From assembly GCA_037043015.1 (NCBI GenBank), contig CM073327.1, positions 15,978,727 to 16,042,726 of the forward strand: 64,000 nucleotides of DNA, read 5' to 3'. This DNA comes from Bryum argenteum. Its lineage: Eukaryota > Streptophyta > Bryopsida > Bryales > Bryaceae. Below, piece by piece: positions 12,091 to 22,926 of the stretch. How positions within the stretch are numbered: the first letter of the stretch is position 1; each line of letters begins with the position of its first letter. The notes under the pieces are model-generated. The model did no database searches, was not told the DNA's origin, and saw nothing but the letters and a program-made list of their open reading frames with translations. Made by a program: the position numbers and the translations under genes.

Positions 12091-12346
12091 TTTCGTTAAA
12101 ATGGCACTATCCCATGTGCCATTTTGTCACACCAAATCTTACATATGTGCTCACATGGATTGGTATATTCTGTAGTATCACAATTTTTTTTGATAATATC
12201 ACTCCTTTGTATACATTGTCACTCATTTTTCATAATATCACCTTCAAATTCTATTATATCACATGGTTTTCGGACTGTGCTTCAGAAAGTTGAGGTGTGC
12301 CATTTTAGCAGCATAACGCCATTTTAACAGAATTGGGGATAATTGC
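12077..12346. mobile_element. MITE of about 270 bp with imperfect terminal inverted repeats
   Basis: The left end reads GCAATTAACCTCAATTT, then CGTTAAAATGGC. The right end, reverse-complemented, reads GCAATTATCCCCAATTCTGT, then TAAAATGGC. The inside is AT-rich, with repeated ATATCAC words and a small GGCAC/GTGCC hairpin next to the left end. No coding capacity. A target-site duplication is not clear. Confidence 0.7.
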
Positions 12347-13298
12347 GTGAGAATGCTAGAACTTACGTCCATCCACAAAAATGAAGCCAGTCCTTGCTAT
12401 TATGTAACACCATTGACGTTCCAGTACAGCAAAAAAAATAAAATATTACAAGCAAATCAAACACCTACATAAGCTTTTCAATCAAAGGACATGAGAGTCG
12501 AGACGTTCCATGAGAGGTGCTTGATCTTGGTACCACCAAATCCTACCCATACAATAGTAGAAAATGGCACTAAATGTGACTGCCGTAATGACTTGACCCT
12601 AATGACACATAGTGCTTATTTTAATTACATCACAATAAATTATTATATTTGTCACTTTTCCTTAATTTTTTGAATAATCTATTAGGGTGTGGTATGCTTA
12701 TTACAACCCAAAAAATCTAAGAAAAAGTGAAAGATATCATTATTTATTTTGATGTTATTTAAAGCACACTTAAAACATACACTTTGTGTCATTAGGTTCG
12801 TCACTTTTAGTGTCATTTCTACTAGTGATAGTAAGCAACCACAGTCAGTACTACTTAAATGCCTTTCCTATCATGTTTTCTTCGGATTCCATCCCCTTCA
12901 TATCAATGTTGCCTTTGGAAACCGCCTCTTCCTTTGGATTGAATGCTTCTTTATACATTATACAAATATTTTTGAGTCACTTGTACTAACTTGAGAAATA
13001 TGTTTATTGTGAAAATTCTAAAATGAATTTTTTTTTTAGGAGTAACAAAAATTTTAAGTTTAAATTCTACCTTATTATAATCATTCAGAAGTTCATGTCA
13101 CTAACTTTTATTTCTTGGCAATTAGGAGTTACTGATTTTGTTGCATATTTTTGGTCATGGAAGGAAGAGGGGGGGTCTTCGAAGTGGGGTCTTGGAAGTC
13201 TTGAAGCCAAAAGGCAAGCCTCGTGACTTCTTCACAGCCCTGCTCTTTCCTTGCTTGCTACTCTCCTCTTCTCTTCGACCTTGCCGCTAGCTCTTCCC
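12347..13298. other. AT-rich intergenic DNA before the PDCD2-like gene
   Basis: Only short, low-complexity frames. The last 150 bp become GC-rich and pyrimidine-rich and likely form the promoter and 5' UTR of the next gene. Nothing else recognised. Confidence 0.45.
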
Positions 13299-16200
13299 AT
13301 GGGCCGCCCCTTGCCGGCCGAATTGGTGGATCGGGTAAGACCCCTTCATCCCTTTCGTGTACATTCTTTGCAATCTTGCAATTGAGAGCAGTCTCGCTTT
13401 AAATGGTGCCGAGATGAGAACGTTCTCTTGTTTCATGTTTTTGAGCAGGATGAAAAAGAGGTCGTGCTCGGTTTGCCAGGACCATGGGCGGAGGAGACTA
13501 ACGAGCCTGCCGATCATTACACTACCAAAATCGGAGGCCAACCGGTATGTGCCTTTGAAGCTGCTGAAGCTCTTCAGGTTCGAATTTTGAAATTTCGTTC
13601 TGAATTCTGATCGCCCTGAGCGTGTGTGTGCAGGATTGGCCGGTTCCTCTCCAGGATGTGAACGAGGAGCTGCTCAAGTGCGGTGTTTGTGATGGCTACA
13701 TGGGCCTTGTAGCACAGGTCCTTACCATGTATTCCTTCCTCCCCGTTCGTGAATTTAAACCACTTGTGAATTGATCGTCCATACGTGTGCGAATCTACGA
13801 TAAAATGTTAAATCATCGAAGAGCATCAGCTCTAGCTTATTTACGATAAAATGATCAAGTATCGAAGAGCATCAGCTGTAGCTTAGTTGCATTGTAGTTC
13901 TAGGGTTCTAGAGCGCGTTAGGGTTTCAGTGATTGAAATTCTGAGTACATTTTGAGATAATCAGTGGAGGCTTACTTTTGAAATCAGTCGCATTCATTTG
14001 TAATTGTGGCATGTGCGGCATGGTTTTATCTGCGAGGCAGAATATATATCGGCACGTTATTTAAGTTTTCATTTTGTTTGTGTCTGCCGATGCTTAATTT
14101 TTCTTCTATATCTTGACACATGAAGCGCATTAGCTGGTTCGTGCCATATTTTAGGGTTTTAATTATTGATTTTTCAGCTGCGGTCATCAGAGGAGATAAT
14201 CTGTGAATCAAAGTCATGAACGACCTAGTTGTTGATGGTCGCGGTGATTGCTGCAGATATATGCACCTCTTACACTTTATGGAGCAAAGCTTGATGAGCG
14301 TTCCCTATTTATCTTGGGATGTCCATCTGCAAGTTGTGGCACAGAGCGCAGCAGGCAAGTTGTATTTCCTTCTCTACATGCCACTTTATCGAATGATATT
14401 CACCTATTTCATTGTCAATTTTTATGCCTTACATTAGATGTTTTTGGCTCTGCGCAGTTGGCGTACAATTCGGTTTCAAAAGGAGTTGCCTAGTGAAACC
14501 GGTTCGCAGCAGGACCAGATAGAAAGTGCAGCTGGATCTAGTACTGGCTCATTAACCGGACCTCAGAGTGGACGTGGCGAAGTGGTGAACAACCAGGGGT
14601 ATGGTCCTTTTATTGTATCAATGGTCTCCTTCTCTGATGCATGCTCCGATCGTAGTTGAGGTTCATACGTGAGCATTTTTGCATATGTAGGAGTGTGATC
14701 ACTTGTGGAGTGATCATTTTGGATTTAAAGATCCAAATGTATCAACCGCTCCGTCAAAGGATTAATCATGTACTTTCAATGGGAGAGGTTGTACCGTAGG
14801 CAATGCTGTTGACTTTGACGGATTAGGTCGTTTTAATTCAGTGTTTAAGTAGATGAGATGCCGCTAATAACAGGGATCTGCCAGTATATGAGACGGGATG
14901 AGGTCAACGGGTTGTTAGTATCAGAGGGCCTCACGTCGTCTGGTGCACAGGTGGGGAGAGGATGCATCAAGTAGCCAAGCTGAGCAGCCACAACAAGCCG
15001 AGTGGTGGGATGAAAATTCTTGGGACGGATACGCCGGGGATGACGGGGACGATTCCGAAGCCATGAACTTGCAGGAGCTCGAGTTTTCCTTACTGGAAGC
15101 TGGCTACGCAGCTGCAGGAGCTAGACGCCATCATCATCACCATCACCACCATCATCATCGAGATCCTCAAGGGGAGGATGGTGGCTCGGAATCAGGGGAG
15201 GCCACAACTTCCAATCGCACAATACCAGAGAGTTCTCTGCCATGTATGGCCATCAACTCATCTTCCACTTTTGATTGTTATGAAATCAAGGTACACATCT
15301 GATTGATTTAGTTCATTGTTGCAGCACTTCCATGTTTCTACATCTACACTCAGAGTGAGGAATCTACTCCTTATGAAAGTTCCACCACACGAAGTGAAAA
15401 CCCTCAGGAAGGGGAGAATAACGATGCTCTGAATGAGATAGAAGAACCATATGGCATCGTGGAAGGCGTTGGGGAGCTTTGGGAAGGTGAGGAGTATGAG
15501 GCTGAGCATGCCGTCTTTGCTGATCGAACTTATCTCAAGTTTAAGAAGAAACTGGATACAAGCCCGGAGCAGTGTTTCAGGTATGTCGGATGCTCGACCT
15601 TCATAACCACAACCTATGTATTGATTCGTTAGGGTTTGCAAGTTCTCAGGATTCCTGATGTGTTCCACAAACATTGATGAGTTGTTACTGTAGCCCCTTT
15701 ACGACTTTCTAACAGAATTACTTCCACTACGAGTTCTATCATTTAGTTACGCAGAACCAGACTCTTTGTTCTATTTAGTGTATTCTACAAGTCATAGCAA
15801 CATCAGTAATGCCTTGATTCAGTGCACCTCGTATTGAATACCATATACTGAGCTTTGAATCTCGTGTTGGCTTGAAGTATCACTGATGGTGGTCCTTGTA
15901 GAATATAATTTGTATACCATGGTATGTAGTCAATGCATCCATGGTACTGTAATATGGTGAACACATTGCGTTATAGATGCAGGACCCTTGATAGAAAATA
16001 GAATGCATTGACTTCTCAACTTAGCAATGCCAAAATGGCGTCAACGCTTAGGATTGTCAACCTCGTGTACTTTCCTGACATACGAAACGGTGATGCTACA
16101 GATACTGCTTTGGTGGTCGCCCACTGTGGGCTTCAGAGGCTCATGATGAGCCCGGTGTATGCGGTGCGTGTGGAGGACCTCGAGTGTATGAGATGCAGTT

Positions 16201-16568
16201 GATGCCTCCTCTTTTGTACTTTTTGCAGCAGGCTTACAAAGACCTCCCTCCGTCTGAGTTTGGACCGAATGACTGGGAGTGGTCAACTCTTGTCGTTTAC
16301 TCTTGTGCCCAGGTACCATAATATACCCTCCATTTTTTCTTTCACCTTTTGTTGGAGGATGACAAATATATGGTTCTAATCCGCGTGAGGTTTGTAGTCT
16401 GATAACATCGATCAGAAAATGCCAGAGGTCAGGAATGATGGTGATTTGGCTGTATGTCGACAGAGTTGTTTACAAAGAGCTCCGGATCGGGCCATGATAG
16501 CGGGAGAGAGGACAGATTGGAGCATCATAGTAGAAGGCACCATCCTTCAAGCAGAAATTGTGAGCTAA
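13299..16568 (+). CDS. PDCD2 / Tsr4-like protein
   Basis: Nine exons: 13299-13334, 13449-13544, 13634-13717, 14257-14354, 14458-14598, 14951-15243, 15325-15580, 16102-16312 and 16398-16568, giving 461 residues with every phase closing. Hallmarks are the N-terminal LGLPGPW, KIGGQP|DWP split by an intron, paired cysteines ([29 protein letters not shown]), CSWRTIR-like [16 protein letters not shown], and the C-terminal domain with [32 protein letters not shown] and [12 protein letters not shown]. The yeast relative Tsr4 is a dedicated chaperone of ribosomal protein uS5 in 40S assembly. Exon 6 encodes an acidic linker and ten consecutive histidines. The intron after exon 4 begins GC instead of GT. 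The exon 6 donor is my least certain choice; it was picked because it restores frame. Confidence 0.9.
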
Positions 16569-17596
16569 CAAAATTTTGACCTTGATTAACGTCTTAATAT
16601 TACTATATGTGGGCTCGATAAAAAAGTCTTATAGAGGTCTACACCGCTGACTACAGATTTGTCTGCTGTATTTTAGATTTCTGTCAATGATCTCGATTGA
16701 GCTCAATGACCAGATACAGGTATGGTATCTGTGACTTTCCTATCACATTGATAAGTATTGTGAAGTCACAATTTATGCCAAATTTATAAGCGCAACATTG
16801 ATATGGATTCAATATTGTTCTTGTGCCAACGTCTTTTTGTTTATTTGATGTTGCATCAAATATAAGTGTATATCTTCGACCTATTATTATTGACAACATG
16901 TTCCAAAGTGTTGTGTATTCGCAACAATTAGTGAGATGAATACTAATCTGATGCCAACCAGATTTAAGTAGGTACCAGAGGGTTCCATTTGCATGGAGTA
17001 CAACAAGTATCAAGATTCATTTCTGATGAATTTTACAAACTTCTATGCATTTGTGATCAATTTTGCAATTTGCTTGTTATTGAATACAAGTTTTAATAAG
17101 CACATCACATTCTTGAAGCATTATATATGCAAATCACTAGAGCCTACTCGAATGAGAGCTACTACTTGTATCAAAAGCAAGTGGCCATAAATTCAAGTAA
17201 CAAATGAAACTGCTACACCGAACTGTTTCATATCCAGGAATTGCTTTCATAGAAGCACTTCTACGTGTGAGTTTATCCCATGGCGAAATGTGAAAACTTT
17301 TTCCTCCTGAGCCAAGGCTGTGTTTTTTCATGTTGGTAGTAGAAAGCAAGAGAGAAATCAGTCGACTCACTAAACAGGGTCTGTCCCGGTACAAACAATC
17401 AAAACAAACTGAAAGGAGAACACAACTGGAGCCTCGCTGAAAATTGTGCTTCGAAGAATCAAAATGATGTATTGTATAACAATTGTAAGAGTTGAATGTT
17501 GTAACAATGATGGGAGATGCAACATTACAGGATAGAAGTGCCAATGAATCACACGAACAGAAAATGGGACCTCTCACTGCACCGCGTATAGTGACA
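16569..17596. other. 3' flanks of convergent PDCD2-like and phosphatase genes
   Basis: Tail-to-tail gap of about 1 kb, AT-rich in the middle. Frames on the minus strand (16684-17013, 17137-17577) show no domain and probably lie in the 3' region of the phosphatase transcript or are chance. Confidence 0.45.
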
Positions 17597-20029
17597 CTAG
17601 CTTGAAACTTGCACGGGAGCGCTGCCTGTGACTTCGAACCTGCATAAGAAAAATAGCCCTAAACAATGAAAGCATGGAAAATGTACTAGAACACTAATCA
17701 CCTTCATCGCAATAGAAGAAAATAGTGCCATTGTAACTACACCTGTTCAGAATGACTCGACTATAAAACTCTTTTGAGTTGCAACAAACATGTCAGTAAC
17801 AGTAAAGAGCACCATTTTCTTCGTACCTTTTAGGAGGTTGAGTTTGAACCAACAAAGAGGCGAGTCCCTGTTTCTCCTCCGCCGCCTTCATAAGCGCGTT
17901 GTCAGTGATAAGAAACGGAGGCGAGCGAGAACTCAGCACCCGAAGTTCCTTATCCTCACGAATCTCAAGCACTTGAGGCATCCCATCTGCACAGCCTTTC
18001 GACAAGCCGACGTCCACTCGGATGACCATATTGTCGCAGGCGCCATTCAACCCCACTGGTTGCTGAATCGTGTGCCCGACCACCATCCTCTTCGCTCCCT
18101 CTATCGAGTCCAGGCATTTCGTTAACAGCTGACAATCGCATGCACTCTCTTTCACCTCGGAGTACTTTCGTAACCACACTACTGCGTTGGAACCGTGCAC
18201 GTAACGAGGTCCCCTCCATCCCTTGCTCCCCAGCATCCAATCCCTCACCTGCACCAAATGCCCAAAACTCCACACAAAATGATGCTCAAGAACTCGACAA
18301 AGTTTAAAGTCTCTGCTCTAATTATCAAGTCAGATAAAGCATCAGAATCGGAGCTTTCAAGACTTCGAAGCAGACTTCAATAAACTCAGACTTTTGGACA
18401 CCACTGGGATGATTCTTAGCATTTTTTACAATGTGATGAATGCACAAGATTGTGGAAAATGCTAAGATATCTGAAAACCATAATTGGATCATGGAGAATG
18501 CTAAGATATGATAGACACAATGTGCAATAGTTTCATAATGTGATATATGTTGATTTCGGTGTTTTGGAGCTGACCTCTTGGTTGATGCGATTGAGGCCAT
18601 ATTCGACATGGCCAGGCAGAAGCCCACCATGAACAAACACCGAGCTTCCAACAACCAGCACGACAGGATGTTGCGAAAGGAACCGGGAGGAGAGAGGACC
18701 ACCAGGTCTGAGAGCGGCGATTCGTGCACGCAATCTTTGATCAGGGTAAGTAGAGTCTGAGATCCCCGAGTATATGTCTGCTTGTTTCGAGATCCCTGCA
18801 CACTTCTCCTTGAGCACATTGCCTAAGTTGTACCAGTGCGCCCAGGAGGAAAACTCGTCCAACCCTGCTGAAGTGACGTACCGGAAATCGGCTTCCATGT
18901 TCATTATCTCGTGGTTCCCTGTCATTATGTGCACATGGCCTCCCACTTTCTGGGCTTCTCCGCGGAGCTTCTCGAGTAGGTAGAGCACTTTGATCTCCTC
19001 ACCACCTCGGTCGAATAAATCTCCCACCTGCAAAAGTTGGCCACAGTGATAAGCCATCCTCTATTACTGTGGATGAGTTAAGAAGCTACTGACTGATTGA
19101 ATACTCGCCTAAAGCTTGAATCCCTATCAGTAACAGACGATCATATTAGTACGGATGATCGACACACCTACACTAGTAGAAATAGTGAGATTCTGGAATT
19201 AAAATTTTGTGAAAACGTAAAATGTAAGTGTGTGAGTGATTGAAAAATAGCAAAAAAAGTTTGAGTGAGAAGGAAGGATTAAGTTAAGCATTTAGTGTGG
19301 GTGAGAAGGAAGGGCGGACTAGGTTTAAGACGCTGGATTATTGAAGAGGAGAATTAGTGTAGGTGAGTAGGAAGGAGGGATTAGGTTAAGACCCTTGATT
19401 AGTGTGGGTGAGAAGGAAGTTAAGGATTAGGTTGAGAAAAGCTGAATTCGGCAATTCATTGTGCACCCACACTAGTAGAAACGGTGAGATCCTCGGTATG
19501 CAATTCCACAACTATATGCTATTCAAGACCATAGCTAATTCTTATAACAAAATTCAGAACTGTGCAATTTTATATCATCCCCTATCTCCATTGCAAGAAA
19601 AATTCACTGCAAAAACAGAAACTTGCAGGAGAAATCACAAAGACCCGCAACAGCAATAAACATGGGAAAAGAGAAGACGCGTACCTGGACAACGACGGTC
19701 TCGCCACCGATCCAGTGATCGTTCTCGTCCATGACTTGAGCGACTTGCAAAGCCGCTCGTGCTTTCGCCAAGTCCCCATGAACATCCCCAATCGCGATGA
19801 TGCGTTCGGCAGGGGGCAGCCATGTCCGATCTTCCAGCTTCTTCACACCATCATCCGAATCCGAATCCGAAGGTGCAGGTGGTGGTTTGGCGAGAACCTG
19901 GCCTCCGACGGCGTAGTCGACAAACGCGTCCACGAACGAGGACAACAGAGACGGGACTTTTTTGCACAAACCCAATTCCTGTTCGTGGTGGTCCACTTTC
20001 AGCAGAGCTTCATTCGGCACACCAGGCAT
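17597..20029 (-). CDS. Shewanella-like protein phosphatase (SLP), PPP-family metallophosphatase
   Basis: Four exons in coding order: 20029-19685, 19027-18575, 18248-17827 and 17639-17597, giving 420 residues. Metal- and phosphate-binding motifs are all present: GDVHGD (81-86), GDLFDRGG (117-124), GNHE (152-155), HGG (247-249) and GHT (324-326). SLPs are bacterial-like Ser/Thr or Tyr phosphatases kept in plants, algae and some protists. Arabidopsis SLP1 is chloroplastic and SLP2 is cytosolic/mitochondrial. No clear transit peptide is visible here, which favours the SLP2 type. The last exon (14 codons, FEVTGSAPVQVSS) is an inference. Reading on without that splice would stop at 17793 after YEENGALYCY, but an AG|GTACG donor and in-phase acceptor make the spliced end better. 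Confidence 0.88.
19164..19495. repeat. Direct-repeat-bounded block of G/A-rich tandem units inside the SLP first intron
   Basis: Copies of ACACTAGTAGAAA and GTGAGAT lie at about 19170 and 19470, separated by about 300 bp. Between them run three to four degenerate units of about 60 bp around GTGAGAAGGAAGG and TAGGTTAAGACCC. It sits within the intron that separates GDVHG from GDLFDRGG. It looks like an inserted element or an expanded minisatellite. Confidence 0.6.
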
Positions 20030-20128
20030 GATGGTTTTATTACCTCCTCACCATACAAGCAGACCGTGTGCCCTAATAAGCAGACTTTTCTTTCGATTCC
20101 AACCACACTCGGAGCATGCGGGGATTGT

Positions 20129-20250
20129 TTTGACAGCCACAAGTGACAGTTTTGGTGTTTCGACAGCCGAGAAGTGACAAGTTTTTCGTGTTTCGACAGC
20201 CGAGAAGTGACAAGTTTTTCGTGTTTCGACAGCCAAAAGTGACACTTTTG
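20129..20250. repeat. 33-bp tandem repeat upstream of the SLP gene
   Basis: The unit contains TTTCGACAGCCGAGAAGTGA followed by CAAGTTTTTCGTG. Two full units are near-perfect and two flanking ones are diverged (CAGCCACAAGTGACAGTTTT, CAGCCAAAAGTGACACTTTT). It lies 100-221 bp upstream of the phosphatase ATG on the minus strand, so it is in its promoter or 5' UTR. Confidence 0.85.
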
Positions 20251-20633
20251 GTGAAAGGGAAAGAAAACCTAATTTAACTGCACGGTATGGAATTTCCTAC
20301 CAGAGTGATTGTGAACAATCAAAGACGAGAGCGCATTTCAGCAGTGACGAAAATGCGTACAATTCTGGGTCCAATATATTAAGAAAAAGTTAGATTCGGA
20401 CCCTAAAACCTCCAATTCTGATGACGGCTGAATTCATCAAGTCCCCGAGAGATATTTCATCAGGGTCCATTCGTAGTACTGGAGTTTGATTTCAAACATC
20501 AAACTCAAAACATCCACGTCGATGGATGAAGAAAACTCGCACTAAACATTTGTGTTGATGGATGAACGAAATACGTCCACGCAGTGGATGAACCCAATCG
20601 TTCTTCATATTCATCCACGTGATGGATGAACAG

Positions 20634-20672
20634 AAACGTAAAAGGTCTTTTACGTTTGGCAGGGAGTATAAG
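20634..20672 (+). promoter_or_regulatory. Palindrome plus TATA-like box ahead of the heptad-repeat ORF
   Basis: AAACGTAAAAG-GT-CTTTTACGTTT is a perfect inverted repeat (20634-20657). A TATAAGT follows within 15 bp, about 125 bp before the ATG at 20792. The preceding 150 bp contain several ATGGATGAA words, in part as inverted copies. This spacing suits a promoter, but no transcript is known. Confidence 0.5.
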
Positions 20673-20791
20673 TACCGGAAGCCTTTTACTTCCAAGCTCA
20701 CATTTTGCCATTTTGCCTTCCGCAGTTTTTGCTCTCACGCTCAGAGCTCTTTTCCCCTCTTGCGCTTATTATAACAATTTTTTAAGCAAAT

Positions 20792-21433
20792 ATGGCTACA
20801 CTAATTACGCCTCTCGGCATTTTAATGCTCACATTCAAGAGATTTGTGGATGAGGATTTTAAATTACATGGAGCCCCCTACTCCTTTGTGGAAGAGCCTC
20901 CTAAACTATCTAATCATGGAAAGGAAGATTCTTACATTGTTGTGGAGTCCCATTCTTCTTCAAACTTGGAAAATTTCATCCATCACTCGCCATCAAATGA
21001 GGGCAAATGGAGAAAATTACATGAAGAACCTAGAGAAGGTCCGAAATGGCGATCCGGAAAACAAAATCTTGAGGAACCCAAAGAAAAACTTGAGGAACCT
21101 AAAGAAAATCATGAGGAACTTAAAGAAAAACGTGAGGAATCTAAAGAAAATCTTGAGGGACCTAAAGGAATACTTGAGGAGCCTAAAGAAATACTTGAGG
21201 AGCCTAAAGAAATACTTGAGGAGCCTAAAGAAAATCTTGAGGAATCTAAAGAAGTTTCAAAATGGCGACCCAAATGGCACAAAATGGAAGAACCCAAAGA
21301 AGTTCCAAAATGGGAATCCAAAAGGATGAAGCTTGGATTACAATCGAAGTCATATTGTGGGGCTTTTTCATCCATTGATGTGAGGAATAGACGAAGAAAT
21401 CAAATGCCTCCGACCCGTTTGTGTGTAATGTAG
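20792..21433 (+). CDS. Hypothetical protein with nine tandem LEEPKEx heptads
   Basis: A single-exon frame of 213 codons with a reasonable start context. Residues 1-90 are ordinary sequence with no domain I recognise. Residues 93-155 are nine uninterrupted seven-residue units of the form LEEPKE-x, with variants such as HEELKEK, REESKEN and LEGPKGI. Two lone related motifs follow (EEPKEVPKW). The protein is highly charged with a Lys/Glu pattern. A proline in most heptads argues against a continuous coiled coil and for an extended or disordered rod. Substitutions keep the frame and the K/E chemistry, which hints at selection. No homologue comes to mind; a transposon-derived ORF is also possible. 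Confidence 0.45.
   Translation: MATLITPLGILMLTFKRFVDEDFKLHGAPYSFVEEPPKLSNHGKEDSYIVVESHSSSNLENFIHHSPSNEGKWRKLHEEPREGPKWRSGKQNLEEPKEKLEEPKENHEELKEKREESKENLEGPKGILEEPKEILEEPKEILEEPKENLEESKEVSKWRPKWHKMEEPKEVPKWESKRMKLGLQSKSYCGAFSSIDVRNRRRNQMPPTRLCVM
21068..21256 (+). repeat. 21-bp coding minisatellite, nine units
   Basis: The unit CTTGAGGAGCCTAAAGAAAT plus one base repeats nine times without a frame-changing indel inside the heptad ORF. Units six and seven are identical, pointing to recent slippage or unequal exchange. Confidence 0.9.
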
Positions 21434-22366
21434 GATTTACACTATATCATAAGTATTACAAATTTAGTGTGATTAGGGTTAATTTAGAACCCTAGATCCA
21501 TATGAACAAAAGAAGCAATTTCTTCTTGTTTGTAAGAGTGGAGACTGTATTACATCCAAGCATGAAAATTGCTCTGGAATACAAATGTAATTTCGAATGA
21601 TAATGCATAACTTGTTTAAGAATTAATGATTTCTGAAAAAGCTATACATCATATATTTCTTTCTGCTCATGGTATGCATGATGGATGGTCATGATATGCA
21701 TGATGTATGGTCATGATATGCATGATATATTTTAATGGTAAGGATGATACTTGTGCAATGTATGTTTCCTAAGTTTTTTTTCATAACAATTGACGTATCA
21801 ATAGGCGACCACTATAGAAAAACCCTTGACTCGTCAGAGGTAGTATCTCTTTGAGCCTTGCTAATTGCTTACCCAAATGTATCATTCTCTTCATTTAACT
21901 TGACTTGTAAGAGATTTGAGCAGGTCTCTTGCGTAAACTTCGAAATTTTTGATTGCAAAGCGTTTTTGAATTTTTGTTATTCCTGTTTAGCATTAGGTAG
22001 AATACAACACACATATTTAGAAAGATTGGTGTAGAAAGGTGTGAATTCAAAAAGGTGCTAAATCCAACCGCCCATGTTCCCTAGCTACATTTAGCTAATC
22101 TTGTTACTTGGTATGTTTGCGATGCTCTAAAGTGTTCTTTGACAACTTGTGCTTTTAAGATCGAGGGTTCAAAAATGAGCAAAAATCCCTTTAAGGCACC
22201 TTCAAAAAGTCAGTGTGAAAAACCTTTGACTATTGCAAAAGTTCAAGTTAGATGATTTCATAATGAAACTCACGAAATCAAACCTTCCTATGACAAAATC
22301 TTGCCACTCAAAATTTCTCTTTTCAGCTCCACGAAAATTCTTGAACTTCCCATAGAAATTCCACCT
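21434..22366. other. Intergenic DNA with a small ATGCATGAT tandem array
   Basis: At about 21661-21735 the words GGTCATGATATGCATGAT and variants repeat three to four times with a 26-bp period. The remainder is AT-rich without a recognisable gene. Confidence 0.55.
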
Positions 22367-22591
22367 ACTACACTAAATTTGATAATTAGTGTTAGATTAT
22401 TATAAGATTTGAAAATGCTTTAAGTTTTTACTTTTGTTCAATAAAATTTACCAAGAGCATTGATTCTGATACTATATAAGGACCCCCATCTTGGCCAATA
22501 TAGTGGGTAAAATTATTGAACAACAGTAAAAACTTACAACATGTTTATGTAAATTAGTGTATCTAACACTAATTATCAAATTTAGTGTAGT
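22367..22591. mobile_element. MITE copy 1, 225 bp, in the 5' region of ETF-beta
   Basis: Terminal inverted repeats of about 30 bp contain CACTAAATTTGATAATTAGT, and the inverse ends the element. TA dinucleotides flank both ends, fitting a TA target duplication. A second copy lies at 38145-38360 in the opposite orientation with the same interior. The end itself is partly palindromic (ACACTAA...TTAGTGT). A TATATAAGG word in the interior lies 445 bp before the ETF-beta ATG. Non-autonomous; no coding sequence. Confidence 0.88.
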
Positions 22592-22926
22592 CCAAAAAGG
22601 ACCCTTATCAAGCCACGACGTCGCCGCGTCACCGCCACGTAGGATCCACCGTGGCGATCATCATCATCACGCTCTTCCTCCTTCGCCTTCTTCCCCACAA
22701 ACACAAACTCCATCGCCAATTCTTCGAAATCACAATTTCCACCCTCAAATCCTTCCCTTCTCAAAAACACCCAATCTCCCATCCCACAAACTCCCTCTCC
22801 CAATCGCCGATCACTAAATTCCCGACTACCCACCTTCCATTCTCGATCGTCTCAATTGGGTCCCAACCCGAATCACGAACTCCCAAACCGATCGAATGCA
22901 CTGATAGCTTCAAGAACTAGGTCAAG

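Noticed and set aside
15130-15162. Decahistidine tract as a cloning tag or vector contamination
   Set aside because: Codons are mixed CAT/CAC, the tract is internal to a natural acidic linker, and no vector sequence adjoins it.
15244-15311. Alternative exon 6 end of the PDCD2-like gene at 15290 with an acceptor at 15311
   Set aside because: It keeps frame but needs an intron of only 21 bp, too short to splice. The donor at 15244 with the acceptor at 15324 keeps frame and gives an 81-bp intron.
17137-17577. Minus-strand frame of 146 codons downstream of the phosphatase
   Set aside because: Ser/Cys-rich low-complexity translation without domain, lying beyond the phosphatase stop codon; probably 3' UTR.
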